A DNA stretch of 64,000 nt, taken from IMG/VR virus record IMGVR_UViG_3300028666_000022, positions 62,001-126,000 of that record. One strand, given 5' to 3'. The notes under the pieces were generated by a model. That model had not been told where the DNA came from, searched no databases, and saw only the letters and a program-made list of their open reading frames with translations. The stretch comes from a virus. A program made the position numbers and the translations under genes. Shown here piece by piece: positions 32,637-41,098 of the stretch; the stretch's first letter is position 1, and each line of letters starts with the position of its first letter.

Positions 32637-32652
32637 TATTTATAAGTAATTA
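32637..32652 (+). promoter_or_regulatory. Class C (candidate late) promoter
   Basis: AGATATTTATAAGTAATTA, 42 bases before the tail-fibre-like gene at 32686. Confidence 0.45.
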
Positions 32653-32685
32653 TTAATATCATATCTACTATAATAAACTACTAAA

Positions 32686-34125
32686 ATGAATGATATTATA
32701 ATTGATTATAAGAAACAACTTAACATTAGTCTATCTAGTAATATTACAACAAAAACATTATCGTGTGTTTGTACATGGACTACTATTGGCTCAACAGTAC
32801 TGACTATTTTTCGTACAACATTATCTAATGATATTCCAAAGGTAATTATACCAACTCCAATCATAAATAACGATAGACAATTAAATTATTTAAAAGTCAC
32901 TAATTATGATAGTGTTAGTGCAATGGTTTTAATTAACGTAGGTAATGTTGATACCATAGGTTATAATATGAATATTATTAGTGTTTTATTATCACCCAAT
33001 GAGATATTATCTTATAATATCAAAGATGGCTTTTATATTATAGATTATAGGGGTAAAATAAAAAATATTCAAAATACCATTGAGATAACTTCTATACCAA
33101 TAAATACTGGAACTACAACCAATTCTATATTAGATTATTATACTAAGCCACAAACAAATTCATTGTTACTTCAAAAATCTAATACAGGTCATACACATTC
33201 TCAATATTTAACAGGATTAACAATTAATTACTCACTAATTAATCTATCTGGTATTACACATGTATTAAGTGGATATACACGTGGTTGGGTTACTGGATTA
33301 GATGCGTTTGGTCGTTCACAACAAAATTTTCGAGGTCAAAATTCGATATTAACTCTTGGTGGTTGGCAAGCTGATGGTAGTTCAACAATTTCAAGTGAAG
33401 GTGCTGTTTTTTATGGAGTAAACGCTAAAGGTATTCTAAGTGATGCTGAAGGTGGTTATGCTAGAATTAAACCAAACCGTTTTGGATTGGGTAATATTAT
33501 TACGGGTATCGATGGTTCAAACTTATTTTATTATTTTAGAGTGGATGATATTGAATTATATTTAAAAGATAATAATAATATTAAAACCTTTGCTGTAGAT
33601 AGAGCCAGTGGTGTAGTATCAGCTAATATGTTTCGAGGTGATATTGATTGGAATTACGTTACAACAAAACCTGATTTTTTGAGTAGTTATGGTTCATTAT
33701 ATGAACATAATTCAACTGGAACTACAATTACTGTATCAAATACTGAAACCAAAGGATGGATAACAGCATCAAGTTCTAGCAATCATTTAACTACCTTAAC
33801 AAAAAATATTACTTCTGATAGAATATCTATTTTAAGCGGTGGTTCTGGTACATATCAGATAAATGTTAATATAAATAACAGTTATTCAAATAATACTCCA
33901 CTTTATTGGATGGGTATATATAAAAATAATAATTTAATAACACAATTACAAACTTATTTGAGTGCAACAAACACAAATGATAGGTATAATTCGAGTATTA
34001 ATTCAATTATTTCTAGTGTTTCAGTAGGTGATTTTTTTGACATAAGATTTAATAGTAATAATCCCACGCCAAGTAATATTATCATATATAATATATCATT
34101 TAATATGAATCGGATAGGTACTTAA
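32686..34125 (+). CDS. Tail-fibre/receptor-binding-like protein
   Basis: 479 aa, Ser/Thr/Asn-rich. The N-terminal beta domain (1-120) is followed by DYYTKPQTNSLL and NTGHTHSQYLTG, motifs frequent in tail-fibre stalks (His-rich repeats bind ions along trimer axes). A glycine-rich middle (GGWQADGSSTISSEGAVFYG) comes next. The last 130 residues (WITASSSSNHLTTL ... FDIRFNSN) resemble a C1q/TNF-like head. It is probably trimeric and binds the host surface; no chaperone gene is seen next to it. Confidence 0.75.
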   Translation: MNDIIIDYKKQLNISLSSNITTKTLSCVCTWTTIGSTVLTIFRTTLSNDIPKVIIPTPIINNDRQLNYLKVTNYDSVSAMVLINVGNVDTIGYNMNIISVLLSPNEILSYNIKDGFYIIDYRGKIKNIQNTIEITSIPINTGTTTNSILDYYTKPQTNSLLLQKSNTGHTHSQYLTGLTINYSLINLSGITHVLSGYTRGWVTGLDAFGRSQQNFRGQNSILTLGGWQADGSSTISSEGAVFYGVNAKGILSDAEGGYARIKPNRFGLGNIITGIDGSNLFYYFRVDDIELYLKDNNNIKTFAVDRASGVVSANMFRGDIDWNYVTTKPDFLSSYGSLYEHNSTGTTITVSNTETKGWITASSSSNHLTTLTKNITSDRISILSGGSGTYQINVNINNSYSNNTPLYWMGIYKNNNLITQLQTYLSATNTNDRYNSSINSIISSVSVGDFFDIRFNSNNPTPSNIIIYNISFNMNRIGT

Positions 34126-34167
34126 AAAATAATTTATGATATTTTTAGATAAAAAAATTTTCAATAT

Positions 34168-34707
34168 ATGATATTAGCAATAAGAAATATGAAAGGAACT
34201 GCATGTATTATGTATGTGAAAAATGTTTTTAAAAAATTACATTTACACTATATCTCGATTGAACTTGGTAAAATTGAAACTATTGAAGATTTAGACGATA
34301 AAACATTATATAAGTTAAATGCCCTTCTAAAAGAAGGTGAACTTGAAATAATAGATAATAAAGAAATAACTATAGTAAAACAAATAAAATTAATCATATT
34401 TAATTTGATACAAAATAATAGATCATTAAACAATACTATATCTGTTTTAATTAGTAAAAAACTAAATAAAAAATATAGATATTTATCCAAAATATTTACA
34501 ATACAATGCGGTATTAATATTAACGAATATATTAAACAAGTAAAAGTAGAGAAAATAAAAGAATATCTTAAAGAAGATAAGTTAAAGATTTCTGAAATTT
34601 CTACTAAAATGCATTTTAGTAGTTCATCACAATTATCACATATTTTTAAAAAAACAACAAATATAACCCCCACACAATTTAAGAAATTATATTTCAATAA
34701 AAAATAA
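34168..34707 (+). CDS. AraC-family transcriptional regulator with HMA-like N-terminus
   Basis: 179 aa. The C-terminal 85 residues contain two HTHs: YLSKIFTIQCGININEYIKQ and ISEISTKMHFSSSSQLSHIF, ending ITPTQFKKLYF, the AraC signature. The N-terminal 70 residues match the pattern of Bacteroidota AraC proteins that begin with a ferredoxin-like (HMA-type) fold, but the CxxC metal site is degraded (KGTAC). Likely acquired from a host. It may sense a ligand or act constitutively. Its gene follows the fibre gene and precedes a class B promoter. Confidence 0.85.
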   Translation: MILAIRNMKGTACIMYVKNVFKKLHLHYISIELGKIETIEDLDDKTLYKLNALLKEGELEIIDNKEITIVKQIKLIIFNLIQNNRSLNNTISVLISKKLNKKYRYLSKIFTIQCGININEYIKQVKVEKIKEYLKEDKLKISEISTKMHFSSSSQLSHIFKKTTNITPTQFKKLYFNKK

Positions 34708-34720
34708 ATTTCATTATTTT

Positions 34721-34749
34721 GTAACAAATTCAAATCTTTTGCGTAATAT
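34721..34749 (+). promoter_or_regulatory. Class B (ECF-sigma-like) promoter
   Basis: GTAAC 34721-34725, 16 bases, CGTA 34742-34745 followed by ATAT. The only class B site in the virion/lysis region; drives the secreted protein at 34772. Confidence 0.72.
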
Positions 34750-34771
34750 ATCATAACTTAAAAATATTGTC

Positions 34772-35770
34772 ATGAAAAAGATTTTAATTATATTATCAGT
34801 TCTTTTGTTTACATTTACTGGATTTTCACAATCAAGTATATTTCTAAACAAAATTTCTGATACTGAATTATCCCAAGCATATACAACAACCTTTTATGAA
34901 GGTCATCAAAGAAAATATAATAAAACCATTGAAGATTTTATTCAAGAATTTATTCAAGAATATGGTAAAGATGAATTAAATCTAGTTCTTTCTAAAATAG
35001 AAGATAATACACTTGACGATTATCTTAAATCTATTGATGATAAAGAATTAAATTTTGAAATAATTGCACTTAATTACGTTCTATTGAATAAACTTTCATT
35101 TGTTTCAAATGGTAAAATTTTTGTACTTACTTATGAACCAATAAAAAGTAGAAAATCATTTGATAGGGACTTAGATATTATTAGTGAAAAAAATTTATAT
35201 CTTTATCGTAGAGATGATGATGGTTGGAAAAAAGCATCTGATTTAATTAGAGTTGATTTCTTTTCTGATGTTTCGAGTAGAGAAGTAGATTATCATACTA
35301 CACATTTCAATGATGGTGAAGAAGTATTTTCTCCATATAGGTTGGGTTTCGGTATTGTTAAAAAGACTTCAAATAATTGGGTTTACATTACTTTTAAAAC
35401 AATATCTTGGCATTCTAATGTTGGTTATCAGAATTATAATTCAATATTAGTTTTAGTTCCCAAAGATAATAAAGAATATAATATATCTTTATTTGAACCA
35501 GAAAATAAGATTGGTAAAATAATTAAAAGATATCCTCTAAAGGTTTATAATTATAGTAATCAAATTTGGAATGAATATTTAAAAGACATAAATCTACCAG
35601 TATTATATGGTTTAAGTAAAATAGAATATGTTGAAATAGATAATGGTTTAACAATAAATTATTTCGATGGTAATAAAAATAAACCAATTACTGCGGGAAC
35701 ATTAAAATTCGAAAAGATTGATAATCAGATTATTTGTAGTGGTACAATTAAAATGAATAAAATTAAATAA
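34772..35770 (+). CDS. Secreted protein of unknown function, 332 aa
   Basis: Clear signal peptide (MKKILIILSVLLFTFTGFSQ) with the FSQ end typical of Bacteroidota type I-cleaved proteins. The mature part is beta-rich with KIFVLTYEPIKSRKSF and WVYITFKTISWHS; no enzymatic motif recognised. An exported phage protein under a class B promoter could act during infection, for example on the host surface or in superinfection exclusion, but that is only inference. Confidence 0.8.
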   Translation: MKKILIILSVLLFTFTGFSQSSIFLNKISDTELSQAYTTTFYEGHQRKYNKTIEDFIQEFIQEYGKDELNLVLSKIEDNTLDDYLKSIDDKELNFEIIALNYVLLNKLSFVSNGKIFVLTYEPIKSRKSFDRDLDIISEKNLYLYRRDDDGWKKASDLIRVDFFSDVSSREVDYHTTHFNDGEEVFSPYRLGFGIVKKTSNNWVYITFKTISWHSNVGYQNYNSILVLVPKDNKEYNISLFEPENKIGKIIKRYPLKVYNYSNQIWNEYLKDINLPVLYGLSKIEYVEIDNGLTINYFDGNKNKPITAGTLKFEKIDNQIICSGTIKMNKIK

Positions 35771-35781
35771 ATCTCACACAT

Positions 35782-36040
35782 GGACAGTACGTAATAACAT
35801 ATAATTTATATTAACTCTTTATGGTCGAAACCATTGGCGATACTGCAATCACCTCTATTCCATTATCAAACCGATGTTTGGAATTGCTTTTATTAGCTAT
35901 TATTTTTAATTCAACATCTAAAAGATATTGTCTTGCTAAATTGTTTAACTTTTATGATTTTACATTACCAAAGTATTAATTTAGGTAATAACCACAATAT
36001 ATCAAAGAACGTAAAGATAAATACTATAAATTTTGAAAAT
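35782..36040. mobile_element. Deletion remnant of an IS607/TnpB element (remnant B)
   Basis: Begins GG/ACAGTAC exactly as the intact element's end at 4079. Then follows the last 25 or so codons of the same tnpB (35814-35890, minus strand, with a one-base deletion), then the block shared with remnant A, including the identical 81 bases 35945-36025. The interior of the element is gone. It fills the 304-base gap between 35770 and 36075; nothing else is seen there. Confidence 0.7.
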
Positions 36041-36074
36041 TTTAAATAAATTTATATAAAAATTATAATAAGTT

Positions 36075-36800
36075 ATGAACAGCATTTTATTAAATAACAT
36101 AGTTTTTAAAACGCAATCATTTAGAAAAAATTTTGATTTAATTCTTAAAAATGAAAATATTATAACTGAATGCGAAGGTACTATATCAGAATTGAGAATA
36201 TCTGAACGTAAATTACCTTTAGTTATTGGTGAATATGGTTTCTCTGTTTGGAATATATCATTAGCTAAATTATTAAATATAGATTTAATTAAATTAATTA
36301 AATCACATGAATTAGAAAATAGTTATGATGAATTAATTAAACTTATCGAAAATAATAAATTTAGCATATTTAATTATGACAAAATAGTTATAATACATAC
36401 TTTATTAATTCATCCTGATTATCGAAAATCAGAAATAACTGAAGAATTTATTGAATGTATATATAGAGAGTATCATTCAAATAATACTGCAATAATTGCA
36501 TTAGTTAAACCCATACAAGATAATATCATCGATTCTGATTTTTATTTTAATCATAAAACAATTTCAATAAAAAATAAAATTGGAAACACTAATGAATGTA
36601 ATTTAATTCCAACTATTGAATATTATTCTTTAAAAGATCTAATGAAAAATAAAGACAAAGAATTAAATGAATATAAATTATTTGCTGTTGCGAATAGATG
36701 TGGATTACAGAGAATAGAAGATTCATATTTATTTTTATTTTCTCCCGAAAAGACTGTTAAACGAATTAAAGAGAAAAATAATATAAAAGTTAAGTTTTGA
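36075..36800 (+). CDS. Hypothetical protein, possibly GNAT-like, 241 aa
   Basis: VIIHTLLIHPDYRKSEITEEF resembles the motif A region of acetyltransferases (HPDYR...), but the G-x-G loop is not conserved, so the match is weak. The C-terminus reads NRCGLQRIEDSYLFLF. Its stop overlaps the TTG start of the M23 gene. Confidence 0.65.
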   Translation: MNSILLNNIVFKTQSFRKNFDLILKNENIITECEGTISELRISERKLPLVIGEYGFSVWNISLAKLLNIDLIKLIKSHELENSYDELIKLIENNKFSIFNYDKIVIIHTLLIHPDYRKSEITEEFIECIYREYHSNNTAIIALVKPIQDNIIDSDFYFNHKTISIKNKIGNTNECNLIPTIEYYSLKDLMKNKDKELNEYKLFAVANRCGLQRIEDSYLFLFSPEKTVKRIKEKNNIKVKF

Positions 36801-37693
36801 AAAAACAAATAAATATATCAATATTATATTTTCCAATTATTTTAAAAAGAATTGTTGTAATATTACTATTGTTTTTATTATCACCATTGAATTCTAAAAC
36901 TATTGATATTAAACCCATTCATAATAGAATTAGTTTAGAAAACGAAAATCTGGAATTAAGAAAACATTTGAAATTAATGGAAGATAAATTAACTAATTTA
37001 GAAAAAGATATCAATGTAATAATTGAGTATGATAAACATGTTTATGCTAAATTATTAGATATTAGTGATGATACAATTAGTTTTTCAAAATATTATAACG
37101 ATACTATTAATTTAAATAAAGATAGATTTGATTCAATCATTATTAATCTTAATTATAAAAGTAAATATGTTTCTCAATTAATTGCTTTTCAATTAAAAAA
37201 ATTTATTAAAGAATCTAAATTAATTCAGAAAAATAAAAAAATTTTAACATATTACCCAACAATAGCCCCAATTAAAACAAAAGATTTTATTTGTATAACA
37301 ACAGGCTTTGGTTGGACTATTCATCCAATATATAAGATGCCAATATTTCATGAAGGAGTAGATATTTCAGCAAAAATAAATACACAAGTATTTGCTTCTG
37401 CTAATGGTATTATAGATGATGTCTTATATAGTAAATATGGTTATGGAAATCATATTGTAATTAGACATTTATATGGTTTTGAAACACTTTATGCACATCT
37501 TAATTCGATCTATATTAAAAAGGGACAATATGTTAAAAGAGGGCAGTTGATTGGAACTGTTGGTGATACTGGTATGTCAACAGGTCCACATTTACATTAT
37601 GAGATACATAAAAACGATAAATCTGTTGATCCTCTTGGTTATTTTTATACTTATATTACTGAAGAATTAATTAACAAAAAGAAAAATAAATAA
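36797..37693 (+). CDS. M23-family (LytM-like) metallopeptidase, membrane-anchored
   Basis: 298 aa. No ATG fits; the start is a TTG at 36797 overlapping the previous TGA (ATG-less coupling), and the N-terminal 35 residues form a membrane helix. A coiled coil spans about 45-150. The C-terminal catalytic domain shows FHEGVDISAK (His/Asp ligands), ETLYAHLN and GPHLHYEIH, with GDTGMSTGPHLH the diagnostic end. It cleaves peptidoglycan cross-links. Likely a virion-associated or lysis endopeptidase. Confidence 0.88.
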   Translation: MKKQINISILYFPIILKRIVVILLLFLLSPLNSKTIDIKPIHNRISLENENLELRKHLKLMEDKLTNLEKDINVIIEYDKHVYAKLLDISDDTISFSKYYNDTINLNKDRFDSIIINLNYKSKYVSQLIAFQLKKFIKESKLIQKNKKILTYYPTIAPIKTKDFICITTGFGWTIHPIYKMPIFHEGVDISAKINTQVFASANGIIDDVLYSKYGYGNHIVIRHLYGFETLYAHLNSIYIKKGQYVKRGQLIGTVGDTGMSTGPHLHYEIHKNDKSVDPLGYFYTYITEELINKKKNK

Positions 37694-37707
37694 TAAAACT
37701 TAAATTT

Positions 37708-37932
37708 ATGAAAAAAAATAATTTTACTGGTTACTTTGATGATAATAATGAACCGATTTTTGTTGGTGATAAATTAAAAAGTGAATGGAATTACGAAATT
37801 ATTGTTGTAAAAGATAGTGATAATAGTTATTACGGAAAATTAATTTGTAATGATAATCACAGTTGTAAAAACATTCCATATGCTCTTAATAATGGAAGTG
37901 GATATTGTAAAATTAACCTAATTGACAATTAA
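37708..37932 (+). CDS. Hypothetical YopX-like small protein, 74 aa
   Basis: The pattern NFTGYFDDNNEPIFVGDKLKS resembles the start of YopX-type beta-barrel phage proteins (D-x-x-G-x-x-I-F-x-G-D). Cys-His-Cys follow. Function unknown. Confidence 0.68.
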   Translation: MKKNNFTGYFDDNNEPIFVGDKLKSEWNYEIIVVKDSDNSYYGKLICNDNHSCKNIPYALNNGSGYCKINLIDN

Positions 37933-37947
37933 TAAATTTAACATAAT

Positions 37948-38232
37948 ATGATAACTTATCTAAAAACAATTCACGAAGAAACCTATAGTGATAATAGTAG
38001 AACTCTTGGAGTTTTATTAAATTATAATGATGATGAATCATTTAAAGAAAGTTTTGTTTATATTTATCGTGATAAGACATACATTTTCTTTGAAACAATA
38101 ATTAACATGATCGATTATCTAATGTATGGAGAAGTTAAAATGAAACGAGCATATATGGAAGAATCTGAATTTGATTTATTGTTGGATGCAGAGAATATTG
38201 ATGGTAAATTTAGTAAAAAATTAAAATGGTGA
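37948..38232 (+). CDS. Hypothetical protein, 94 aa
   Basis: Alpha/beta protein with no motif. Short gaps to both neighbours place it in the same operon. Confidence 0.68.
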   Translation: MITYLKTIHEETYSDNSRTLGVLLNYNDDESFKESFVYIYRDKTYIFFETIINMIDYLMYGEVKMKRAYMEESEFDLLLDAENIDGKFSKKLKW

Positions 38233-38238
38233 AATAAG

Positions 38239-38454
38239 ATGGCTACACATGTAAGAATTAAAACTGATTCGGATTATCTGGTGCACATAGATACACACAA
38301 AAATAACTATACTTTATGTGGACTTGAAATTGCGGGAGATAAAAGATTCGAAATTATGCCTTCGGAGTTAGTTCCTAATAAGAGAGTTAATTGTCCAATT
38401 TGTATTGAAATAATAGAGTTTTGTAAAGCAATTAATAGATATGAATATATTTAA
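38239..38454 (+). CDS. Small zinc-binding protein, 71 aa
   Basis: H-x-D-T-H ... TLCGLEI ... NCPICIEII gives a His/Cys/Cys/Cys set found in phage proteins that bind zinc. Last plus-strand gene before the strand switch; followed by a two-way terminator. Confidence 0.68.
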   Translation: MATHVRIKTDSDYLVHIDTHKNNYTLCGLEIAGDKRFEIMPSELVPNKRVNCPICIEIIEFCKAINRYEYI

Positions 38455-38460
38455 AAATTA

Positions 38461-38500
38461 ATAATGGTGACTAAAATTAATTTTAATCACCATTATTCTA
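38461..38500. terminator. Bidirectional terminator between convergent operons
   Basis: ATAATGGTGA and TCACCATTAT with further pairing inside (AAAATTAATTTT); T-rich on both outer sides. It separates the plus-strand operon from the minus-strand gene ending at 38522. Confidence 0.75.
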
Positions 38501-38521
38501 CTTCTATTTTACTAGAATATA

Positions 38522-38881
38522 TCATTCTTTATATTTTTTCAGCAAAGAATCTAACATTAAATAATCACCTTCTGTTTTACAGATAGGGTTATTGAAACCA
38601 AAAATATAAACTCTGTAATCATCATTTAATTCTTCTAAATCATTTGTAATTAATTCAATATCATTATACATTTTAACATAATAACAATATTTTTCACCAT
38701 CATCTTCATCATCAAATCTTTCAAAACCATTCTTTAATAAGAAATCTTCTGTAAGCAAATTATTATTTGAAGATAGATTATCTAATATTTTTGCCATTGA
38801 TTTTTCTTTATTGTTACAAGATATAATATCACCCAATAGTGGAAAACCTAATTCTAATCTTTGTTTATTAATTTCTCTCAT
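38522..38881 (-). CDS. Hypothetical protein, 119 aa
   Basis: Acidic alpha/beta protein; starts MREINKQRLELGFPL and contains LLKNGFERFDDEDDGEKYC. No function recognised. A terminator for the upstream gene lies just before it. Confidence 0.68.
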   Translation of the reverse strand: MREINKQRLELGFPLLGDIISCNNKEKSMAKILDNLSSNNNLLTEDFLLKNGFERFDDEDDGEKYCYYVKMYNDIELITNDLEELNDDYRVYIFGFNNPICKTEGDYLMLDSLLKKYKE

Positions 38882-38909
38882 ATTCTTAATTATTTAAATT
38901 CTAAAAACA

Positions 38910-38943
38910 ACCACATCAACTCGTAGGATTGTTAATGTGGTTT
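38910..38943 (-). terminator. Rho-independent terminator of the 38971 gene
   Basis: On the minus strand: AAACCACATTAAC, loop, GTTGATGTGGTTGTTTTTAG; about 10 pairs then a T-run. Confidence 0.7.
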
Positions 38944-38970
38944 AAATGATATATGTGGATCATTTTCGTA

Positions 38971-39759
38971 TCATAATTGCCTTAATTCATTCATTAATTG
39001 AATAACTAAATTTGTTTGTGTTGCTGATTGAAGAGCAACAAATTCTAATGCTTCTTCTGGTTTATCACCAATTGTGTTCCAATAAAATTTAGATAATTCA
39101 GGTAGATCCATTAAATCAACCGTTTTCTTTAAATTAAGAAAATCAGCTACTAACATAAGCGAACAACAATCATTACCATTAAATTTCCAAACATTACAAG
39201 TATCAACCATAATTGACTCCCAAGGTTTGGAGTTTAAACAATTTTTAATGATAAGTGGAAGTTGTTTATTTACTCCAAATTCTTTCTTTTCTTTATTTAT
39301 TAGAAACCTTTTAACTAACATTGGTATATCATAATTAGTTATATTATGTCCACATAGTGTTGGAAAATATTGTGGTGTAGATTTTACCCCTTCACTACTA
39401 AGTTGATGTAATACATCGAAAAATGTGGCTATTACTATTTCTTCTTTTTCGTTAACTATTTTCTTAAAGAATCTTTTTATTGTTCCATTTTCACTATATA
39501 ATGTAGCGTATGTTATTGCTACAATTTTACAAAATTCTGGATGATAAACTGCTTTACTCTGATAAACATCATTTAATGTTTTTGTTTGAGTAAATTCATT
39601 TTGATATTTACTATTAACAATATCATACCATCGTTCATATAAGGCCGAATTTTTCTCTTTTAGTTCATCAAGAGTAGGATATTCCAATACGCCTTTAATA
39701 TTAAAAAATAGCATATTATAAATGCTTGCTTTGTTCAGTACTTCATCAAATAGTTGCAT
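38971..39759 (-). CDS. Degenerate PolB-like 3'-5' exonuclease homologue
   Basis: 262 aa, overall length and block order of the DNA_pol_B_exo2 family: LFFNIKGV at 17-24, PEFCKIVAITY, CGHNITNYDIP at 137-146, VDTCNVWKF and the final ALQSATQT. In working enzymes the first block is D-I-E and the last contains Y-C-x-x-D. Here Asp and Glu have become N20 and K22 and the last Asp is S245; only D144 remains. It is probably a non-catalytic DNA-binding relative. It has its own housekeeping-type promoter and terminator. Confidence 0.75.
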   Translation of the reverse strand: MQLFDEVLNKASIYNMLFFNIKGVLEYPTLDELKEKNSALYERWYDIVNSKYQNEFTQTKTLNDVYQSKAVYHPEFCKIVAITYATLYSENGTIKRFFKKIVNEKEEIVIATFFDVLHQLSSEGVKSTPQYFPTLCGHNITNYDIPMLVKRFLINKEKKEFGVNKQLPLIIKNCLNSKPWESIMVDTCNVWKFNGNDCCSLMLVADFLNLKKTVDLMDLPELSKFYWNTIGDKPEEALEFVALQSATQTNLVIQLMNELRQL

Positions 39760-39804
39760 AGTTTTTATTATTTAAATTGTTATTATTTACATTAATTTTC
39801 ATTA

Positions 39805-39835
39805 CAAATATAAGACTATTTATAATAAATAACAA
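39805..39835 (-). promoter_or_regulatory. Class A (Bacteroidota housekeeping) promoter
   Basis: Minus strand: TTGT (39835-39832), 19 bases, TATATTTG (39812-39805). Serves 39759. It overlaps a plus-strand class C site. Confidence 0.65.
39815..39831 (+). promoter_or_regulatory. Class C (candidate late) promoter
   Basis: ACTATTTATAATAAATAAC, 30 bases before the ATG at 39854, lying inside the spacer of the opposing class A promoter. Confidence 0.5.
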
Positions 39836-39853
39836 TATTTTATAAAAATTTTT

Positions 39854-40237
39854 ATGGAAAATAATAAAGTTCATTTTCATGATATTCGTAGAGTCTTCTA
39901 TGATATTTTACGAGACAACAATTCTGATAAGTATTCCATGACTAAATTTGCAACATTAGCAATTCTAATAGTATTATTATCTACTGTCGGAATAAGTTTA
40001 ACAATCATGTGGCAAAAGAAAGAAATTGATCATGTATTAATTGGTGAATTAATTGGTTTAATCTTAACTCTTCTTGGGTTTAAAAATAATTTTGGTTTTT
40101 CAAGTACCAAAGGTAATCAAACTGCAGATTTAACTGGAAATCCTAATTTAACTCAAAACGATAAACCAATTGTTGATGATCCTGCAAACGCAAAACAATT
40201 ATTAACCGAAGAAATTAAAAACATTGAGAATAAGTAA
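39854..40237 (+). CDS. Two-span membrane protein, holin candidate, 127 aa
   Basis: N-terminal cytoplasmic part (about 35 residues), two hydrophobic segments (about 38-58 and 66-80) separated by a short charged turn, then a long polar tail (KGNQTADLTGNPNLTQNDKP). It is the only plus-strand gene among minus-strand genes. Small two-span proteins near endolysins are often holins; the GH19 gene is 2 kb away. Confidence 0.68.
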   Translation: MENNKVHFHDIRRVFYDILRDNNSDKYSMTKFATLAILIVLLSTVGISLTIMWQKKEIDHVLIGELIGLILTLLGFKNNFGFSSTKGNQTADLTGNPNLTQNDKPIVDDPANAKQLLTEEIKNIENK

Positions 40238-40241
40238 TTCT

Positions 40242-40592
40242 TTATTGAAGATTAAACATAAAATGAAAGAATTTAGATAAAACATTTCTATTATTTTTAA
40301 TTTCATTATGAATATTCCTCACATCACTAATTGAATAACTTTTTAGTTGATATGAGGAATATTTATTTTTAGAATGTTTTAAAATAAAAGTAATTAATTT
40401 ATCTTTCTCAATCTCAATGATTTTCTTTTTTTCCTCAATTTCAGCTAATAAATCATCAGCAATTTGATTAAATTCATTAGCTGTTTTATTTTTATTTCTT
40501 TCTAAATCTTCATTAAGATATTCTGAAAAAGATAAATAATCCTTATCATCGTCATCAAAATCGATTGATAATATTTTTTTATCGAGAGGCAT
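40242..40592 (-). CDS. Hypothetical coiled-coil protein, 116 aa
   Basis: Starts MPLDKKILSIDFDDDDKDY; helical and charged in the middle (EIEEKKKIIEIEKDKLI), ends FFHFMFNLQ. Possibly structural, by company. Confidence 0.68.
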   Translation of the reverse strand: MPLDKKILSIDFDDDDKDYLSFSEYLNEDLERNKNKTANEFNQIADDLLAEIEEKKKIIEIEKDKLITFILKHSKNKYSSYQLKSYSISDVRNIHNEIKNNRNVLSKFFHFMFNLQ

Positions 40593-40600
40593 ATAAATAA

Positions 40601-41098
40601 TTATTCTGTGGATTTATCATCAATTACAACTTCATCTACTTTCTCAATAATTTTACTTTTTGTTTTTTTATCTTTTTTTACTTTGTTGTCTTTAATTTCA
40701 TTAACAAATTCATCATTAAGTTTTTTAAATGAATTTTCTTTTAATTCATCTAATTCCTTATAAAACTCTTTTGTTTGATCTTCAAAACTTTTTTTCCATT
40801 CTTCCATTTTATCTGCAAACTCTTTTTCTTTTGTAGCAATCTTTTTATTGGTATCGATAATATTATTCACAAAAAGAAATAAATCATCAGAAATAATATC
40901 ATTATTTTTTGGAAAAACCTTAATTAACTTACCTTCATCAGTTTCAAGAATTATTTCACATCCAATTTCAGTGTTTTCACTAAAAACCCAATTTTTTGGT
41001 ATACCAATTTCAAGCTCATATATACCTTGCATTGTATTTCGCTTTAAGGTTGCAAAATAACCTTCTAATGGTTCTAATGCTGATTCAATTTCTCCCAT
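40601..41098 (-). CDS. Hypothetical protein with C-terminal coiled coil, 165 aa
   Basis: Beta-rich N-terminal domain (residues 1-75), then a long coiled coil with KEFADKMEEWKKSFEDQTKE and a Lys-rich tail. No enzyme motif. Same operon as its neighbours. Confidence 0.72.
   Translation of the reverse strand: MGEIESALEPLEGYFATLKRNTMQGIYELEIGIPKNWVFSENTEIGCEIILETDEGKLIKVFPKNNDIISDDLFLFVNNIIDTNKKIATKEKEFADKMEEWKKSFEDQTKEFYKELDELKENSFKKLNDEFVNEIKDNKVKKDKKTKSKIIEKVDEVVIDDKSTE

Noticed and set aside
34248-34754. 168-codon frame on the minus strand
   Set aside because: It lies entirely opposite the AraC gene, has the skewed composition of an antisense shadow and no domain.
40592-40600. TATAAATA next to the start of the 40242-40592 gene, as a further class C site
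   Set aside because: It touches the start codon and leaves no room for a leader; the gap of 8 bases is inside an operon.
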